A DNA stretch of 13,899 nucleotides from an uncultured Chitinophagaceae bacterium (GTDB taxonomy: Bacteria; Bacteroidota; Bacteroidia; Chitinophagales; Chitinophagaceae). The notes beneath the pieces were generated by a model that ran no database searches, was not told the DNA's origin, and saw only the letters and a program-made list of their open reading frames with translations. The stretch covers positions 1-13,899 of the forward strand of contig CAMPGT010000088.1 in assembly GCA_946885665.1 (NCBI GenBank), in the 5' to 3' direction. Both the position numbers and the translations under genes were made by a program. Positions 1 to 8,420 of this stretch are shown piece by piece; position 1 is the stretch's first letter; each line of letters opens with the position of its first letter.

Positions 1-457
1 CATCAGCAGGTTAGACAAGGGAAAATACCACGAGGATGAACTTATTGAGGTCAAAATTCCTTATCAATCTTTATACGCGCCCAACTGGAGCGACTATGCA
101 CGGTTTGACGGAGAGATCGAGATCAACGGATCGCAATACAATTTCGTGAAAAGAAAATTTGCCAACGACACCTTATACCTGCTCTGCATTCCGAATAGCA
201 CCAGCACTAAATTGCAATCTGCCGAAAGTGTATTTTGGTCGTCCGTTGCCCAAACTGCCGATCATGCGAATGAGCGGTCGAAGTCCACGGCATTGAACCT
301 CTTGAAGTGTTTTTCCGCCGACTGGAACGTTCCGGTTAACTATTACGACCTCGCCTGCCCCCAAGGTGCAGGCAATAAGCATATTGTGGCCCTTAACAAA
401 CCATTATCCAACGCTTTCCTTCCCTCCTTTTTCAAGCCTCCAAAGGCCACTGCGTAA
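1..457 (+). CDS. Partial hypothetical protein (3' end), TonB-receptor-associated type
   Basis: The reading frame is open from the first full codon at base 2 to a TAA at 455-457, so this is the C-terminal ~151 residues of a longer gene that begins outside the window. An internal ATG at 146 is not a convincing start, because the upstream sequence in the same frame reads as ordinary protein (a segment DELIEVKIPYQSLY, then WSDYARFDGEIEINGSQYNF). The pattern of a short strand, a W/F-rich segment, 'GEIEINGSQYNFV' and then a strand ending 'LYLLCIPN' resembles small Bacteroidota proteins often found just upstream of TonB-dependent receptors; I recognise this from memory only. Its position 132 bases before a SusC gene fits. 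No catalytic motif is visible. The signal peptide, if there is one, would be outside the window. Function is unknown. Confidence 0.75.
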   Translation, partial: ISRLDKGKYHEDELIEVKIPYQSLYAPNWSDYARFDGEIEINGSQYNFVKRKFANDTLYLLCIPNSTSTKLQSAESVFWSSVAQTADHANERSKSTALNLLKCFSADWNVPVNYYDLACPQGAGNKHIVALNKPLSNAFLPSFFKPPKATA

Positions 458-589
458 TCCTCGCTTTGCTAAAAGTATTGACGTTTCATCCCAACGTTTT
501 GGATGTTCATCAGTTATGCGACTGGTTGTAGCCAGTATGCGCTGCTGCCTGTAACATCAGCATTCTTCCATCTCAAAACCCTTCCAATA

Positions 590-3541
590 ATGCAGTGGCT
601 CAAACACACGCTTAAGCTTCTATTGATATGTTCACTACCTGTCACCATGATGGCACAGTCGGCTCCGGTAACGGGCACCATTAGCGACCAAACCGGGGCG
701 CCGATAACCGGCGTAACGGTGATGGTTGACCGATCCAACCAGGGAACGGCCACCGACGAAAATGGCAGATTTTCTCTCGACGTAGCGCCCGGCAGCTCAT
801 TAACCATCAGCGCTTCGGGTTATAAGTCCCAAACAGTTGCAGCAACCGGCAATCTTCAGATTACCCTGACAGAAGATGTTGCGGGACTCGATGAAGTGAT
901 TGTCACCGGCCTGGCTACCAACACAAAAAGAAAGAACCTTCCCAATGCTGTTGTCACGATTTCCAATAAACAATTAACCGGTGTAGCACCGGGGCAAACA
1001 TTTGATGCCACGCTCAACGGCAAGGTTCCGGGCGCCTTCATCAACGCCAACAATGGGGCGCCGGGAGGCGGCAGCTCGGTAAAGCTGCGCGGCATTACTT
1101 CCATTTACGGCAACACGCAGCCGTTGTATGTTGTTGATGGTGTGATTATAGATAATACGGCAACGCCGGCGGGATTAAACGCCATTACCCGGGCATCTGC
1201 GGGCAACAACGCCTCAAACCAGGATAACCCCTCGAACAGGATCGCCGATTTGCGGCCGGAAGATATTGACCGCGTCGAGATATTGAAAGGCGCATCCGCC
1301 TCTGCTATCTATGGTTCGAAAGCTGCTGCGGGCGTTATTCTTATCACCACCAGGCGCGGCAAGCCCGGAGAAACGAGGGTTTCTTTTTCGCAGGACCTGG
1401 GCTTTGCCAAAGTGCGCAAGCTGATTGGCGTACGCAGCTTCTCGGAACAATCCGCAGCGAGCCTGTCGCAGGATCCCGCCACGAGCGATGCGCTGGTGCA
1501 GGAATTCCTCGATGCCAAAAATTCGGGCCGCATTTATGATTACGAAAAAGAGATGTATGGCAATACCGGGTTTCTCAGGAACAGTATTGTGACGGTAACA
1601 GGCGGATCGGATAAAACGAGCTTCTATTTATCGGGTGCCGCACGAAGCGAAGAGGGCATCATTAAAAGAACCGGGTATGACAATAAGAGCATTCGCCTCA
1701 ATGTGGATCACCGGATAAATGACAATATAAAGATTGCGGTCAGTACCAATTTTGTGAACTCATCGGCAGATCGCGGTTTAACAGGAAACGATAATGCAGG
1801 CGTTACTTTTGGCGTAGCGCTTTCTTCCACGCCCGGTTTCACCGAACTGCATCCCGATGAAAACGGCGTTTATCCGCGCAACCGCTTTGCCGGTTCTAAT
1901 TTCCTCGAAACGCGCGACAAGATGATCAACAACGAATCGGTGAACAGGTTCATCACCGGCGTTACCCTCGAAGCGGCACTGCTGCGGAGTGAAAGATCCG
2001 TCACCAGCTTCGTGGCAAGGGGCGGACTGGATTTTTACAACCTGCGTACACAGGCGCTGTTTCCCAGTTCCTTGCAGTTTCAGCAGGTGAACAAAGGAAC
2101 GTCGATACAAGGGTTGACCACTAACTTCAACACCAACTACATTCTTTCGCTCGTCAACAGGTTTACGGCATCCGGGAAGTTGTCACTCACAACTTCCGTT
2201 GGCCTTACGCAGGAAAACATCAGCTATAATAATTCACTGAACGTGGCCACGCAGGTAATATCCGGACAATCCAACGTTGACCAGGCGGGCGCCATCAATG
2301 CCACCCAGCTCCGCATCAAGAACCAGGATAACGGGTTCTTTATACAGGAAGAAGCAGTTATCGCCAACGCCGTGGCGCTTACGGGCGGTATCAGGTTCGA
2401 CCGCTCATCTAACAATGGTGATCCCGAAAAATTTTATGCCTTTCCAAAAGGAGGCGTGTCATTTAATCTTACAGAGATGGGATTGAATGGCGGTAATGTG
2501 GTGGATAACATCAGGCTGCGCGCAGCGTATGGCCAGGCGGGTAACTTCCCCGCATACGGCAGCAAGTTCACTTCGTTTACCGTTTCCAATATCGAAGGTT
2601 TGCCCGGTTCGCTCATCAGCACACAGCAGGGGCAGGCAGGCATAAAACCCGAGCGCCAAACCGAAATAGAAGCCGGCCTTGATTTCAGCGTGCTGAATGG
2701 CAAGCTCAATTTTGAATTTACTGTTTACAATAAAAAAGTGTTTGATTTTCTGTTGCTGAACAATCTTCCTTCGTCATCGGGATTTTCAACCGAATGGGTG
2801 AATGCGGGCGACCTGCGCAACAACGGTATCGAACTCGGCGTCAACGCGCAACCGGTTGCCACCCGCAACATCAGGTGGAACACGAATATCAACTTCTGGA
2901 TGAACAGGTCGAAAGTGACGAGGCTGGATATTCCGCCCGTACAGATCGGCGGGCTGGCAGGCGTTGTTGCCGGCATTTTCCAGATCGAAGAAGGAAAGTC
3001 GCCCACACAAATTATCGGCCTCACCAACGAGCCGGGCTACATGCCACCGCTCAAGTCGTGGGGCGACAACCAACCGAAGTTCCAGATGAGCAGCTATAAC
3101 GAAGTGGTGTTCAAAGACAGGCTCAGCCTGCGTTTTCTTGCGCACTGGAAATATGGCGGCAAGAATGTAGACCTCACCAACCTGCAAAGTGATTTCGGCC
3201 AAACGAGTGTTGATTTCGATGCAGACAATAACGGCAACCACATACCCGACGGTGTTGACAGGATCATGAAAGTAGGCGCCACCTCCGAAGAGTTTGTGAA
3301 AGATGCCGGTTACTTCAGGATCAGGGAAATCGGTTTGTATTATTCGCTCAGCGACGTAGGCGTTGCTTTCATTAAGGGCATGAGGCTGGGTGTGTCGCTG
3401 AATAACTACATCACCGTAACCACCTATCCGAGTTACGATCCCGAGGTATCCAATTTTGGTGCGGGCTTTTCCAACGGGATCGATGCGATTCCTTTCCCTT
3501 CATCCAAAAGGGCCATGTTTCACATCTCCGTTGATTTCTAA
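590..3541 (+). CDS. SusC/RagA-family TonB-linked outer membrane receptor
   Basis: This is an outer-membrane, TonB-energised import channel that works with the SusD lipoprotein encoded next. I chose the ATG at 590 because it gives a clean signal peptide (MQWLKHTLKLLLICS, cleavage after MMAQ/S). The frame extends upstream to an ATG at 503, which would only add an unlikely 29-residue leader. The 983 residues show a carboxypeptidase-regulatory-like domain (about 25-95), the TonB-box-like segment LDEVIVTG (about 100-107), and a plug domain with SVKLRG, PLYVVDGVIIDN and ILKGASASAIYGSKAAAG (about 110-258). A long beta-barrel follows, ending in the usual aromatic C-terminus FHISVDF. There is no STN signalling domain, so direct FecR/FecI-type signalling is not expected. 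Length is normal for SusC. The stop overlaps the SusD start by one base. The ligand cannot be told from sequence; no glycoside hydrolase lies nearby. Confidence 0.95.
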   Translation: MQWLKHTLKLLLICSLPVTMMAQSAPVTGTISDQTGAPITGVTVMVDRSNQGTATDENGRFSLDVAPGSSLTISASGYKSQTVAATGNLQITLTEDVAGLDEVIVTGLATNTKRKNLPNAVVTISNKQLTGVAPGQTFDATLNGKVPGAFINANNGAPGGGSSVKLRGITSIYGNTQPLYVVDGVIIDNTATPAGLNAITRASAGNNASNQDNPSNRIADLRPEDIDRVEILKGASASAIYGSKAAAGVILITTRRGKPGETRVSFSQDLGFAKVRKLIGVRSFSEQSAASLSQDPATSDALVQEFLDAKNSGRIYDYEKEMYGNTGFLRNSIVTVTGGSDKTSFYLSGAARSEEGIIKRTGYDNKSIRLNVDHRINDNIKIAVSTNFVNSSADRGLTGNDNAGVTFGVALSSTPGFTELHPDENGVYPRNRFAGSNFLETRDKMINNESVNRFITGVTLEAALLRSERSVTSFVARGGLDFYNLRTQALFPSSLQFQQVNKGTSIQGLTTNFNTNYILSLVNRFTASGKLSLTTSVGLTQENISYNNSLNVATQVISGQSNVDQAGAINATQLRIKNQDNGFFIQEEAVIANAVALTGGIRFDRSSNNGDPEKFYAFPKGGVSFNLTEMGLNGGNVVDNIRLRAAYGQAGNFPAYGSKFTSFTVSNIEGLPGSLISTQQGQAGIKPERQTEIEAGLDFSVLNGKLNFEFTVYNKKVFDFLLLNNLPSSSGFSTEWVNAGDLRNNGIELGVNAQPVATRNIRWNTNINFWMNRSKVTRLDIPPVQIGGLAGVVAGIFQIEEGKSPTQIIGLTNEPGYMPPLKSWGDNQPKFQMSSYNEVVFKDRLSLRFLAHWKYGGKNVDLTNLQSDFGQTSVDFDADNNGNHIPDGVDRIMKVGATSEEFVKDAGYFRIREIGLYYSLSDVGVAFIKGMRLGVSLNNYITVTTYPSYDPEVSNFGAGFSNGIDAIPFPSSKRAMFHISVDF

Positions 3542-4866
3542 TGATTCAAAAAAAGATTATGCTTAAGAAAATATATATTCAGTTTATTGCCGTCGTCATT
3601 TTCGTCATCACTTTGTTTCCCTCCTGCAAAAAGGATTACGGCAATCTCAATAACCCCACCGTCGAGGCGTATTTGCAGGATGCCACGCGCGACCAGTTGA
3701 ACAACCTGGTGAGCGGTACGGAATCGGCCATGCGCAACGAGCTAGGTTTGTATCTTGATGACATTGGCGTACTGGGCAGGGAGATGTACCGTTTTTCGGG
3801 TGCCGATCCACGTTATACTACGGATTTGCTTGGCGCCAGCGATGCAACACTGAACAATACGGGCTTCTACATTACCAACACCTGGTCGGCGAAGTACCGC
3901 GTCATCAAAAATTGCAACCTGTTGATCGAGGCTGCGGCAAATTCGACGGTTGTCAGCGATACCGAAAAGAAAGGATACAGCGGTTTTGCAAAAACCATCA
4001 AAGCCTACCAATTCCTGTTGCTGCTCAACCTGACCGGTGAAAACGGTATTCGCATGGCTGTAAGCGACCCGTCGAACCTGGGTCCGGTACTGAGCTACGA
4101 TGAGGCCCTGCAGGCTATCGCCGATTTGTTCGACGAGGGTGCAGCAGATCTTGCCGTTGGCGAGGTGGCCTTCCCGCTGTCATCCGGCTTCAGCAATTAC
4201 AATACGGCGGAAGGGCTCGTCAAATTCAATCGCGCGCTGGCTGCGCGGGTGGCGGTGTACCGCGGGCAATGGGCCGAGGCGCTCAGCAATCTTTCTGCAT
4301 CGTTTTATGATCCTGCCGGCGATCTTTATGATGGCGTTTTTCATGTATTTGGCACCGGATCAGGCGATCAACTGAATTCAGCATTTTTCCCGCAAAACCA
4401 GGCCGGCGAAGTACGTGTGGTGCATCCTTCGTTTGCTGCCGATATTACGGCGAACGACGACAGGATCAATAAGACGTCGCTGCGCGCGAGCCCTGCATCT
4501 TACACCGGTTTAACGGGTGATCGCGATGTGTGGGTGTACACTTCCAGTACGGCGCCGGCGGCTATTGTAAGGAACGAAGAATTGATATTGATAAAAGCAG
4601 AGGCAGAAATACATCTGGAACATTTCGATTTGGCCACCGACGCATTAAATATTATCAGGAATGCGCATGGATTGGGCAATTACAGCGGCGCTGCGAATGC
4701 CGATGCGTTAACCGATGAAATGCTGAATCAACGGAGATACTCATTGTTTTTCGAGGGGCACCGATGGATCGATCTGAGAAGGTATAACAGGATAGATGAA
4801 TTGCCTATCGACAGGCCCGGCGATGATCTTTGGACCTCATTTCCGTTACCTAATACAGAAGGATAA
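3541..4866 (+). CDS. SusD/RagB-family outer membrane nutrient-binding lipoprotein
   Basis: This is the surface lipoprotein that caps the SusC channel and binds its ligand. The N-terminus is a lipoprotein signal peptide with lipobox LFPSC; Cys29 is the predicted lipidation site, followed by KKD. The start at 3541 shares a base with the SusC stop (TAATG), which suggests translational coupling; an ATG at 3559 would also give a good signal peptide. The 441 residues carry SusD-type helical segments (for example TIKAYQFLLLLNL) and the family's C-terminal signature, QRRYSLFFEGHRWIDLRRY, ending in FPLPNTEG. It is somewhat shorter than a typical ~500-residue SusD, which may mean a smaller binding lobe. 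The next gene starts 10 bases downstream. Ligand is unknown. Confidence 0.93.
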   Translation: MIQKKIMLKKIYIQFIAVVIFVITLFPSCKKDYGNLNNPTVEAYLQDATRDQLNNLVSGTESAMRNELGLYLDDIGVLGREMYRFSGADPRYTTDLLGASDATLNNTGFYITNTWSAKYRVIKNCNLLIEAAANSTVVSDTEKKGYSGFAKTIKAYQFLLLLNLTGENGIRMAVSDPSNLGPVLSYDEALQAIADLFDEGAADLAVGEVAFPLSSGFSNYNTAEGLVKFNRALAARVAVYRGQWAEALSNLSASFYDPAGDLYDGVFHVFGTGSGDQLNSAFFPQNQAGEVRVVHPSFAADITANDDRINKTSLRASPASYTGLTGDRDVWVYTSSTAPAAIVRNEELILIKAEAEIHLEHFDLATDALNIIRNAHGLGNYSGAANADALTDEMLNQRRYSLFFEGHRWIDLRRYNRIDELPIDRPGDDLWTSFPLPNTEG

Positions 4867-4876
4867 TTCTACGAAT

Positions 4877-6070
4877 ATGAAAACATTTTTCCTGATCGCC
4901 TGCTTCGTGCTGCTGTTTGCCGCAGAAATATCGCGGGTGTATTACATCATGCCTTTTCCCGGCAGCCAGCAGTCTAACAGTATTGGCTATGCGTATTGGA
5001 TCCACAACAACATTTTGTGGATCCGCATGTGCCTGGTGGCGCTGATCATCGCTAAAATAGGATCGGCGTTTAAAAGGAGCCGTCTGTTGGGTAAGATTAT
5101 ACTTGTTGTGGTGAGCATCATTTACCTGGTGGTGTTTTATCTTTTTAACTATCGCTTCCAGGCCGATAAAATGTTTCTCCAGCCTTCAAAGGTATTGTTT
5201 GAAGATTCGGCAGCAAGCCGTGTAGACCGTAAGAAACTGGTCCTGGGCGTGGCTATGGATGGCGAGGCGAAGGCATACCCGATACAGGTGATCGGTTATC
5301 ACCACCAGATCAGGGATTCGCTGGGCGGCAAACCCGTGCTGGTCACTTATTGCACCGTATGCAGAACGGGAAGGGTGTTCAGTCCGGTGGTAAATGGTAA
5401 AACGGAGACTTTCCGGCTGGTGGGCATGGATCATTTCAACGCAATGTTCGAAGACGTTACCACCAATAGCTGGTGGCAACAGGCTACCGGCGTTGCCGTG
5501 GCCGGTCCGCTGAAAGGCAAGGTGCTTGCGGAATTACCATCGGTACAAACAACGCTCGACGTGTGGTTGAACAGGTATCCTCAATCGTTGGTATTACAGC
5601 CGGACACTCTTTTTAATCAGCAATATGCTTCACTAAAAAAGTTTGACGACGGCACCACGAAGGATGCGTTGGAAAAAAGAGATTCTGCATCGTGGAAATT
5701 CAAGTCGTGGGTAATTGGTGTTGACAATGATCACGGCGCCATGGCGTATGATTGGAACCAGTTGGTGAAAGAAAGGCTGATACAGGATTCATTGCCTCGC
5801 CTGCCGCTGGTGATCACTCTCCAAAGCGACACTGCTTCATTTAACGTTCTGAACAGGAATGTGGGAACGCAAACGCTCAGTTTTGTGCTGAACGATAGCG
5901 GCGGCATGACGGACACCAACACCGGTTCTTCGTGGACGTTGGCAGGGGAGTGCATTGACGGAGCGCTCAAAGGCGAACGGCTGTCTGCCGTACAGGCTTC
6001 TCAGGAATTCTGGCACTCATGGAAAACATTTCATCCCCATACAAAAACATTCGATTATGCCATTCATTAA
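4877..6070 (+). CDS. DUF3179 domain protein with N-terminal membrane segments
   Basis: I chose the ATG at 4877 because it lies just after the SusD stop and begins with a hydrophobic helix; upstream ATGs in frame lie within susD. The 397-residue protein has about three membrane helices (roughly residues 3-23, 45-65 and 73-92) and then a long soluble part. The soluble part carries DUF3179 hallmarks: GVAMDGEAKAYPIQVIGYHH (about 124-143) and LVTYCTVCRTGRVF, with Cys159 and Cys162 forming a CxxC. Later segments SSWTLAGECIDGALKG and SQEFWHSWKTFHPHTK also fit the family. The DUF3179 function is not established to my knowledge; the CxxC could bind metal or take part in thiol-disulfide exchange (inference). 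Its 3' end overlaps the next gene by 14 bases, so the two are probably co-translated. The soluble domain probably lies on the periplasmic side. Confidence 0.88.
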   Translation: MKTFFLIACFVLLFAAEISRVYYIMPFPGSQQSNSIGYAYWIHNNILWIRMCLVALIIAKIGSAFKRSRLLGKIILVVVSIIYLVVFYLFNYRFQADKMFLQPSKVLFEDSAASRVDRKKLVLGVAMDGEAKAYPIQVIGYHHQIRDSLGGKPVLVTYCTVCRTGRVFSPVVNGKTETFRLVGMDHFNAMFEDVTTNSWWQQATGVAVAGPLKGKVLAELPSVQTTLDVWLNRYPQSLVLQPDTLFNQQYASLKKFDDGTTKDALEKRDSASWKFKSWVIGVDNDHGAMAYDWNQLVKERLIQDSLPRLPLVITLQSDTASFNVLNRNVGTQTLSFVLNDSGGMTDTNTGSSWTLAGECIDGALKGERLSAVQASQEFWHSWKTFHPHTKTFDYAIH

Positions 6071-6623
6071 AGTGGAAGAGCATTTACCGGGCATTACGGG
6101 TTTGCTGGAATTAAGAAAGGATACCGGGCAGCCCATTCGCGACCTTACGCAATTGCTGATGCGCGGACCGAACACACTCACGGAAGCGGAACGTGAACTG
6201 ATCGCTATGACCGTGTCGAACGGTAACCAATGCACGTTTTGCACCAATGCGCATACGGCTGCTGCCGAAAGGCTGCTGGATGATAAGTCGGTTGCCGGCA
6301 AGGTGAAGGAAAATATTGATGAGGCGCCGGTTGGCGACAAGATGCGGGCGTTGCTGAAAATTGCTGCTGCAACAAGGATCAGTGGGAAAAATGTAACCAC
6401 TGAAATGATTGCCGCGGCAAAAACTGCGGGTGCAACAGATGTGGAAATTCATGACACCGTGCTGATTGCCGCGTTGTTCTGCATGTACAACCGGTATGTA
6501 GACGGACTCTCCACCACGCTGCCCAACAATGAAAATTATTACCTCGACCTTGCGGATCGACTGGCCACTCATGGTTACATACGTTTGCCGCAGGGGTACG
6601 ATCATCTCAAAACTAAACCGTAA
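6057..6623 (+). CDS. AhpD-like / carboxymuconolactone decarboxylase family protein 1
   Basis: This is a 188-residue all-helical AhpD-fold protein. The frame extends upstream inside the DUF3179 gene; I chose ATG 6057 because it gives MPFIKVEEHLPGITGLLELR, which aligns with the starts of the two paralogs downstream. It has the peroxidase-like active-site pattern: Glu47, then Cys59-x-x-Cys62 and His66 (QCTFCTNAH). The spacing equals that of Glu118, Cys130, Cys133 and His137 in mycobacterial AhpD, but the residue matching AhpD His132 is Phe61. The C-terminal signature HDTVLIAALFCMYNRYVDG (from about residue 132) marks the 'peroxidase-related' branch of the family. Peroxide reduction or another thiol-based reaction is likely; true carboxymuconolactone decarboxylase activity is not supported. 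It overlaps the preceding gene by 14 bases, and the MFS gene follows 3 bases later. Confidence 0.9.
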   Translation: MPFIKVEEHLPGITGLLELRKDTGQPIRDLTQLLMRGPNTLTEAERELIAMTVSNGNQCTFCTNAHTAAAERLLDDKSVAGKVKENIDEAPVGDKMRALLKIAAATRISGKNVTTEMIAAAKTAGATDVEIHDTVLIAALFCMYNRYVDGLSTTLPNNENYYLDLADRLATHGYIRLPQGYDHLKTKP

Positions 6624-6626
6624 ATA

Positions 6627-7868
6627 ATGCAACCAGCGTTCACTGTAAAGGCTCCTGCATCGGGCTCAAAGCAAAAAGATGCACATGTTGGTTTGTTCAT
6701 TATTTCGTTTGTGGCCACTGCACTTGGCGGAACCATTTCCACTTTGATGTCTGTTTACCTGCCGGTAGTTGTAAACGAATTGCGCGCCGGGAACGCGGCT
6801 GGCGATCTGAATAGCCAGAGTGCATTCATCAACGCGGTTTTTATCGTTGGCTGGACGGCAGGAGGCTTCACCTGGGGATTTCTCAGCGATCGCATAGGAA
6901 GAAAATCGGCGTTGATCATTTCCATCGCGTGCCTCGGCGTGGCTACGTTGCTTACCGGGTTCATGGACAGTTGGGAAGGCATAGTGATTTTCCGTTTTCT
7001 CAGCGGCTTCGGCATGGGAGGGATACTTGTGATTACGAATACGTTTATGAGTGAAGTGTGGCCCGAAAAGACGAAAGCAATTTTCATCGGCATACTGTCT
7101 ATTTCCTTTCCCATCGGTATTTTTTCAGCAGGGTTAATTAATTTCTTTGTGTCGGAGTGGCGCGATGGGTTTCTCGTTGGTGTGCTTCCTGTGGTATTGG
7201 CGATTATTTCTTATTGGATTTTGCGTGAATCCACCAACTGGCAAAGCTCACATCATATGAAAGAGGCCCGCAGCGCTGCCGGCAGAAAATTGCTGGGCGG
7301 CGAAAATGGAAAAATGCTGTTGGTGGGTTCAATAACATTTGGTACGATGCTGATTGGCCTGTGGGCAATATTTTCCTGGCTGCCCACCTGGGTGCAGGGG
7401 CTCATTACCGATGGTGACGGCCATCGCGAACGGGGCATGAGCATGATGCTTTTGGGCGGCGGCGGTCTGATCGGCGGCTTTGCCTCTGGCTGGATATCCA
7501 ACGCCATTGGTTTGCGCAGGTCGATGCTCATTTGTTTTTCGGCGTGTGCGATCCTGAGCCTGGTGCTTTTTAAAACGAATACTGCATTTAACCCGGTATT
7601 GATTTATTCAGAAATAGGGTTGCTGTCTTTCTTCTTCGGCGTGAGCCAGGGAGTGTTGTCGGTTTTTGTGCCCATTTTATTTCCTGTAAGCATACGCGCA
7701 TCGGCAACAGGGTTTTGTTTTAATATTGGAAGAATAGTTACTGCAGTGGCGGTATTATTCGTGGGTGTGCTCGTGTATCTATTGGGAGGATATTCGAATG
7801 CGCTGTTTATTTTCTCGCTGGTTTTTGTTGTGGGATGGATAACGTTATTGTTTAACCGTTCAATCTAA
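6627..7868 (+). CDS. MFS transporter
   Basis: This is a 413-residue inner-membrane secondary transporter of the major facilitator superfamily with about 12 hydrophobic helices. The signature loop after helix 2 is present: GFLSDRIGRK at residues 84-93, matching the G-x-L-x-D-x-x-G-R-K motif. RFLSGFGMGG follows in the next helices. A charged central loop at about 198-230 (RESTNWQSSHHMKEARSA) separates the two halves. The overall look is closest to the metabolite/aromatic-acid or sugar proton symporters, but the substrate cannot be read from sequence. It starts 3 bases after AhpD-like gene 1 and ends 6 bases before AhpD-like gene 2. It therefore probably carries either the substrate or the product of those enzymes; the direction of transport is not known. 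Confidence 0.92.
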   Translation: MQPAFTVKAPASGSKQKDAHVGLFIISFVATALGGTISTLMSVYLPVVVNELRAGNAAGDLNSQSAFINAVFIVGWTAGGFTWGFLSDRIGRKSALIISIACLGVATLLTGFMDSWEGIVIFRFLSGFGMGGILVITNTFMSEVWPEKTKAIFIGILSISFPIGIFSAGLINFFVSEWRDGFLVGVLPVVLAIISYWILRESTNWQSSHHMKEARSAAGRKLLGGENGKMLLVGSITFGTMLIGLWAIFSWLPTWVQGLITDGDGHRERGMSMMLLGGGGLIGGFASGWISNAIGLRRSMLICFSACAILSLVLFKTNTAFNPVLIYSEIGLLSFFFGVSQGVLSVFVPILFPVSIRASATGFCFNIGRIVTAVAVLFVGVLVYLLGGYSNALFIFSLVFVVGWITLLFNRSI

Positions 7869-7874
7869 ATAGTT

Positions 7875-8411
7875 ATGGCACATATAGAAGTGGATAAATC
7901 TTTAACGGGCATCAGGTCGCTGGTCATGTACAGGCCCGAATCGGGCGAACATCTTTATGCGCTGGCCCGGGCATTGCTGAGGGGCGAGTCGCCGATTGCG
8001 GCTGCCGACAGGGAACTGATTGCCAGCTACGTTTCATCATTGAATGATTGCGATTTTTGTATGAAAAGTCACGCTGCTGCGGCAAAGTGTTTATATGAAA
8101 ATGAGGCTGCAGCCAGTGGGGTTAAGCCCAATGATGACACTGCTATTGATCCCAAATTGAAGGCGCTGATGAATATCGCGGCGAAGACCACCAAAAGCGG
8201 GATGGAAGTGACGGTAAGCGACGTTGAGCAGGCACGAAGCGAAGGAGCCGGCGATGCGGACATCCACGACGCAGTGCTGATAGCGGCGGTATTCTGTATG
8301 TTTAACCGTTATGTTGATGGGCTTGCGTCGTTTACACCAACCGATCCTGATGTATATGCAGAGATGGGAAAGCGGATGGTGGCCAACGGCTATATATTTC
8401 CAAAAAAATAA
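7875..8411 (+). CDS. AhpD-like / carboxymuconolactone decarboxylase family protein 2
   Basis: This is a 178-residue paralog of the gene at 6057, with the same layout. A start segment MAHIEVDKSLTGIRSL leads to Glu47, Cys59-x-x-Cys62 and His66 (DCDFCMKSH), and then the C-terminal signature HDAVLIAAVFCMFNRYVDG. All four residues matching the AhpD catalytic set are kept, so the protein is probably active in thiol-dependent peroxide or related chemistry (inference from family). The segment GIRSLVMYRPES and the SLNDC context before the first cysteine are closer to the next paralog than to the first, which suggests a tandem duplication. There is no signal peptide, so it is cytoplasmic. It lies 6 bases after the MFS gene and 9 bases before the third paralog. 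Confidence 0.9.
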   Translation: MAHIEVDKSLTGIRSLVMYRPESGEHLYALARALLRGESPIAAADRELIASYVSSLNDCDFCMKSHAAAAKCLYENEAAASGVKPNDDTAIDPKLKALMNIAAKTTKSGMEVTVSDVEQARSEGAGDADIHDAVLIAAVFCMFNRYVDGLASFTPTDPDVYAEMGKRMVANGYIFPKK

Positions 8412-8420
8412 ATCAATTTT

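Noticed and set aside
521..536. Hairpin ACTGG-TTGTAG-CCAGT upstream of SusC as an attenuator or riboswitch
   Set aside because: The stem is only 5 bp and no conserved riboswitch core is recognisable.
503..589. Upstream ATG at 503 as the SusC start
   Set aside because: It would place 29 residues before a well-formed signal peptide that begins at 590.
2786..3241. Long antisense open frames inside SusC, and similar ones at 10835-11368 and 12035-12532 on the minus strand
   Set aside because: They lie entirely within well-supported plus-strand genes, show no family motifs and read as codon-bias shadows.
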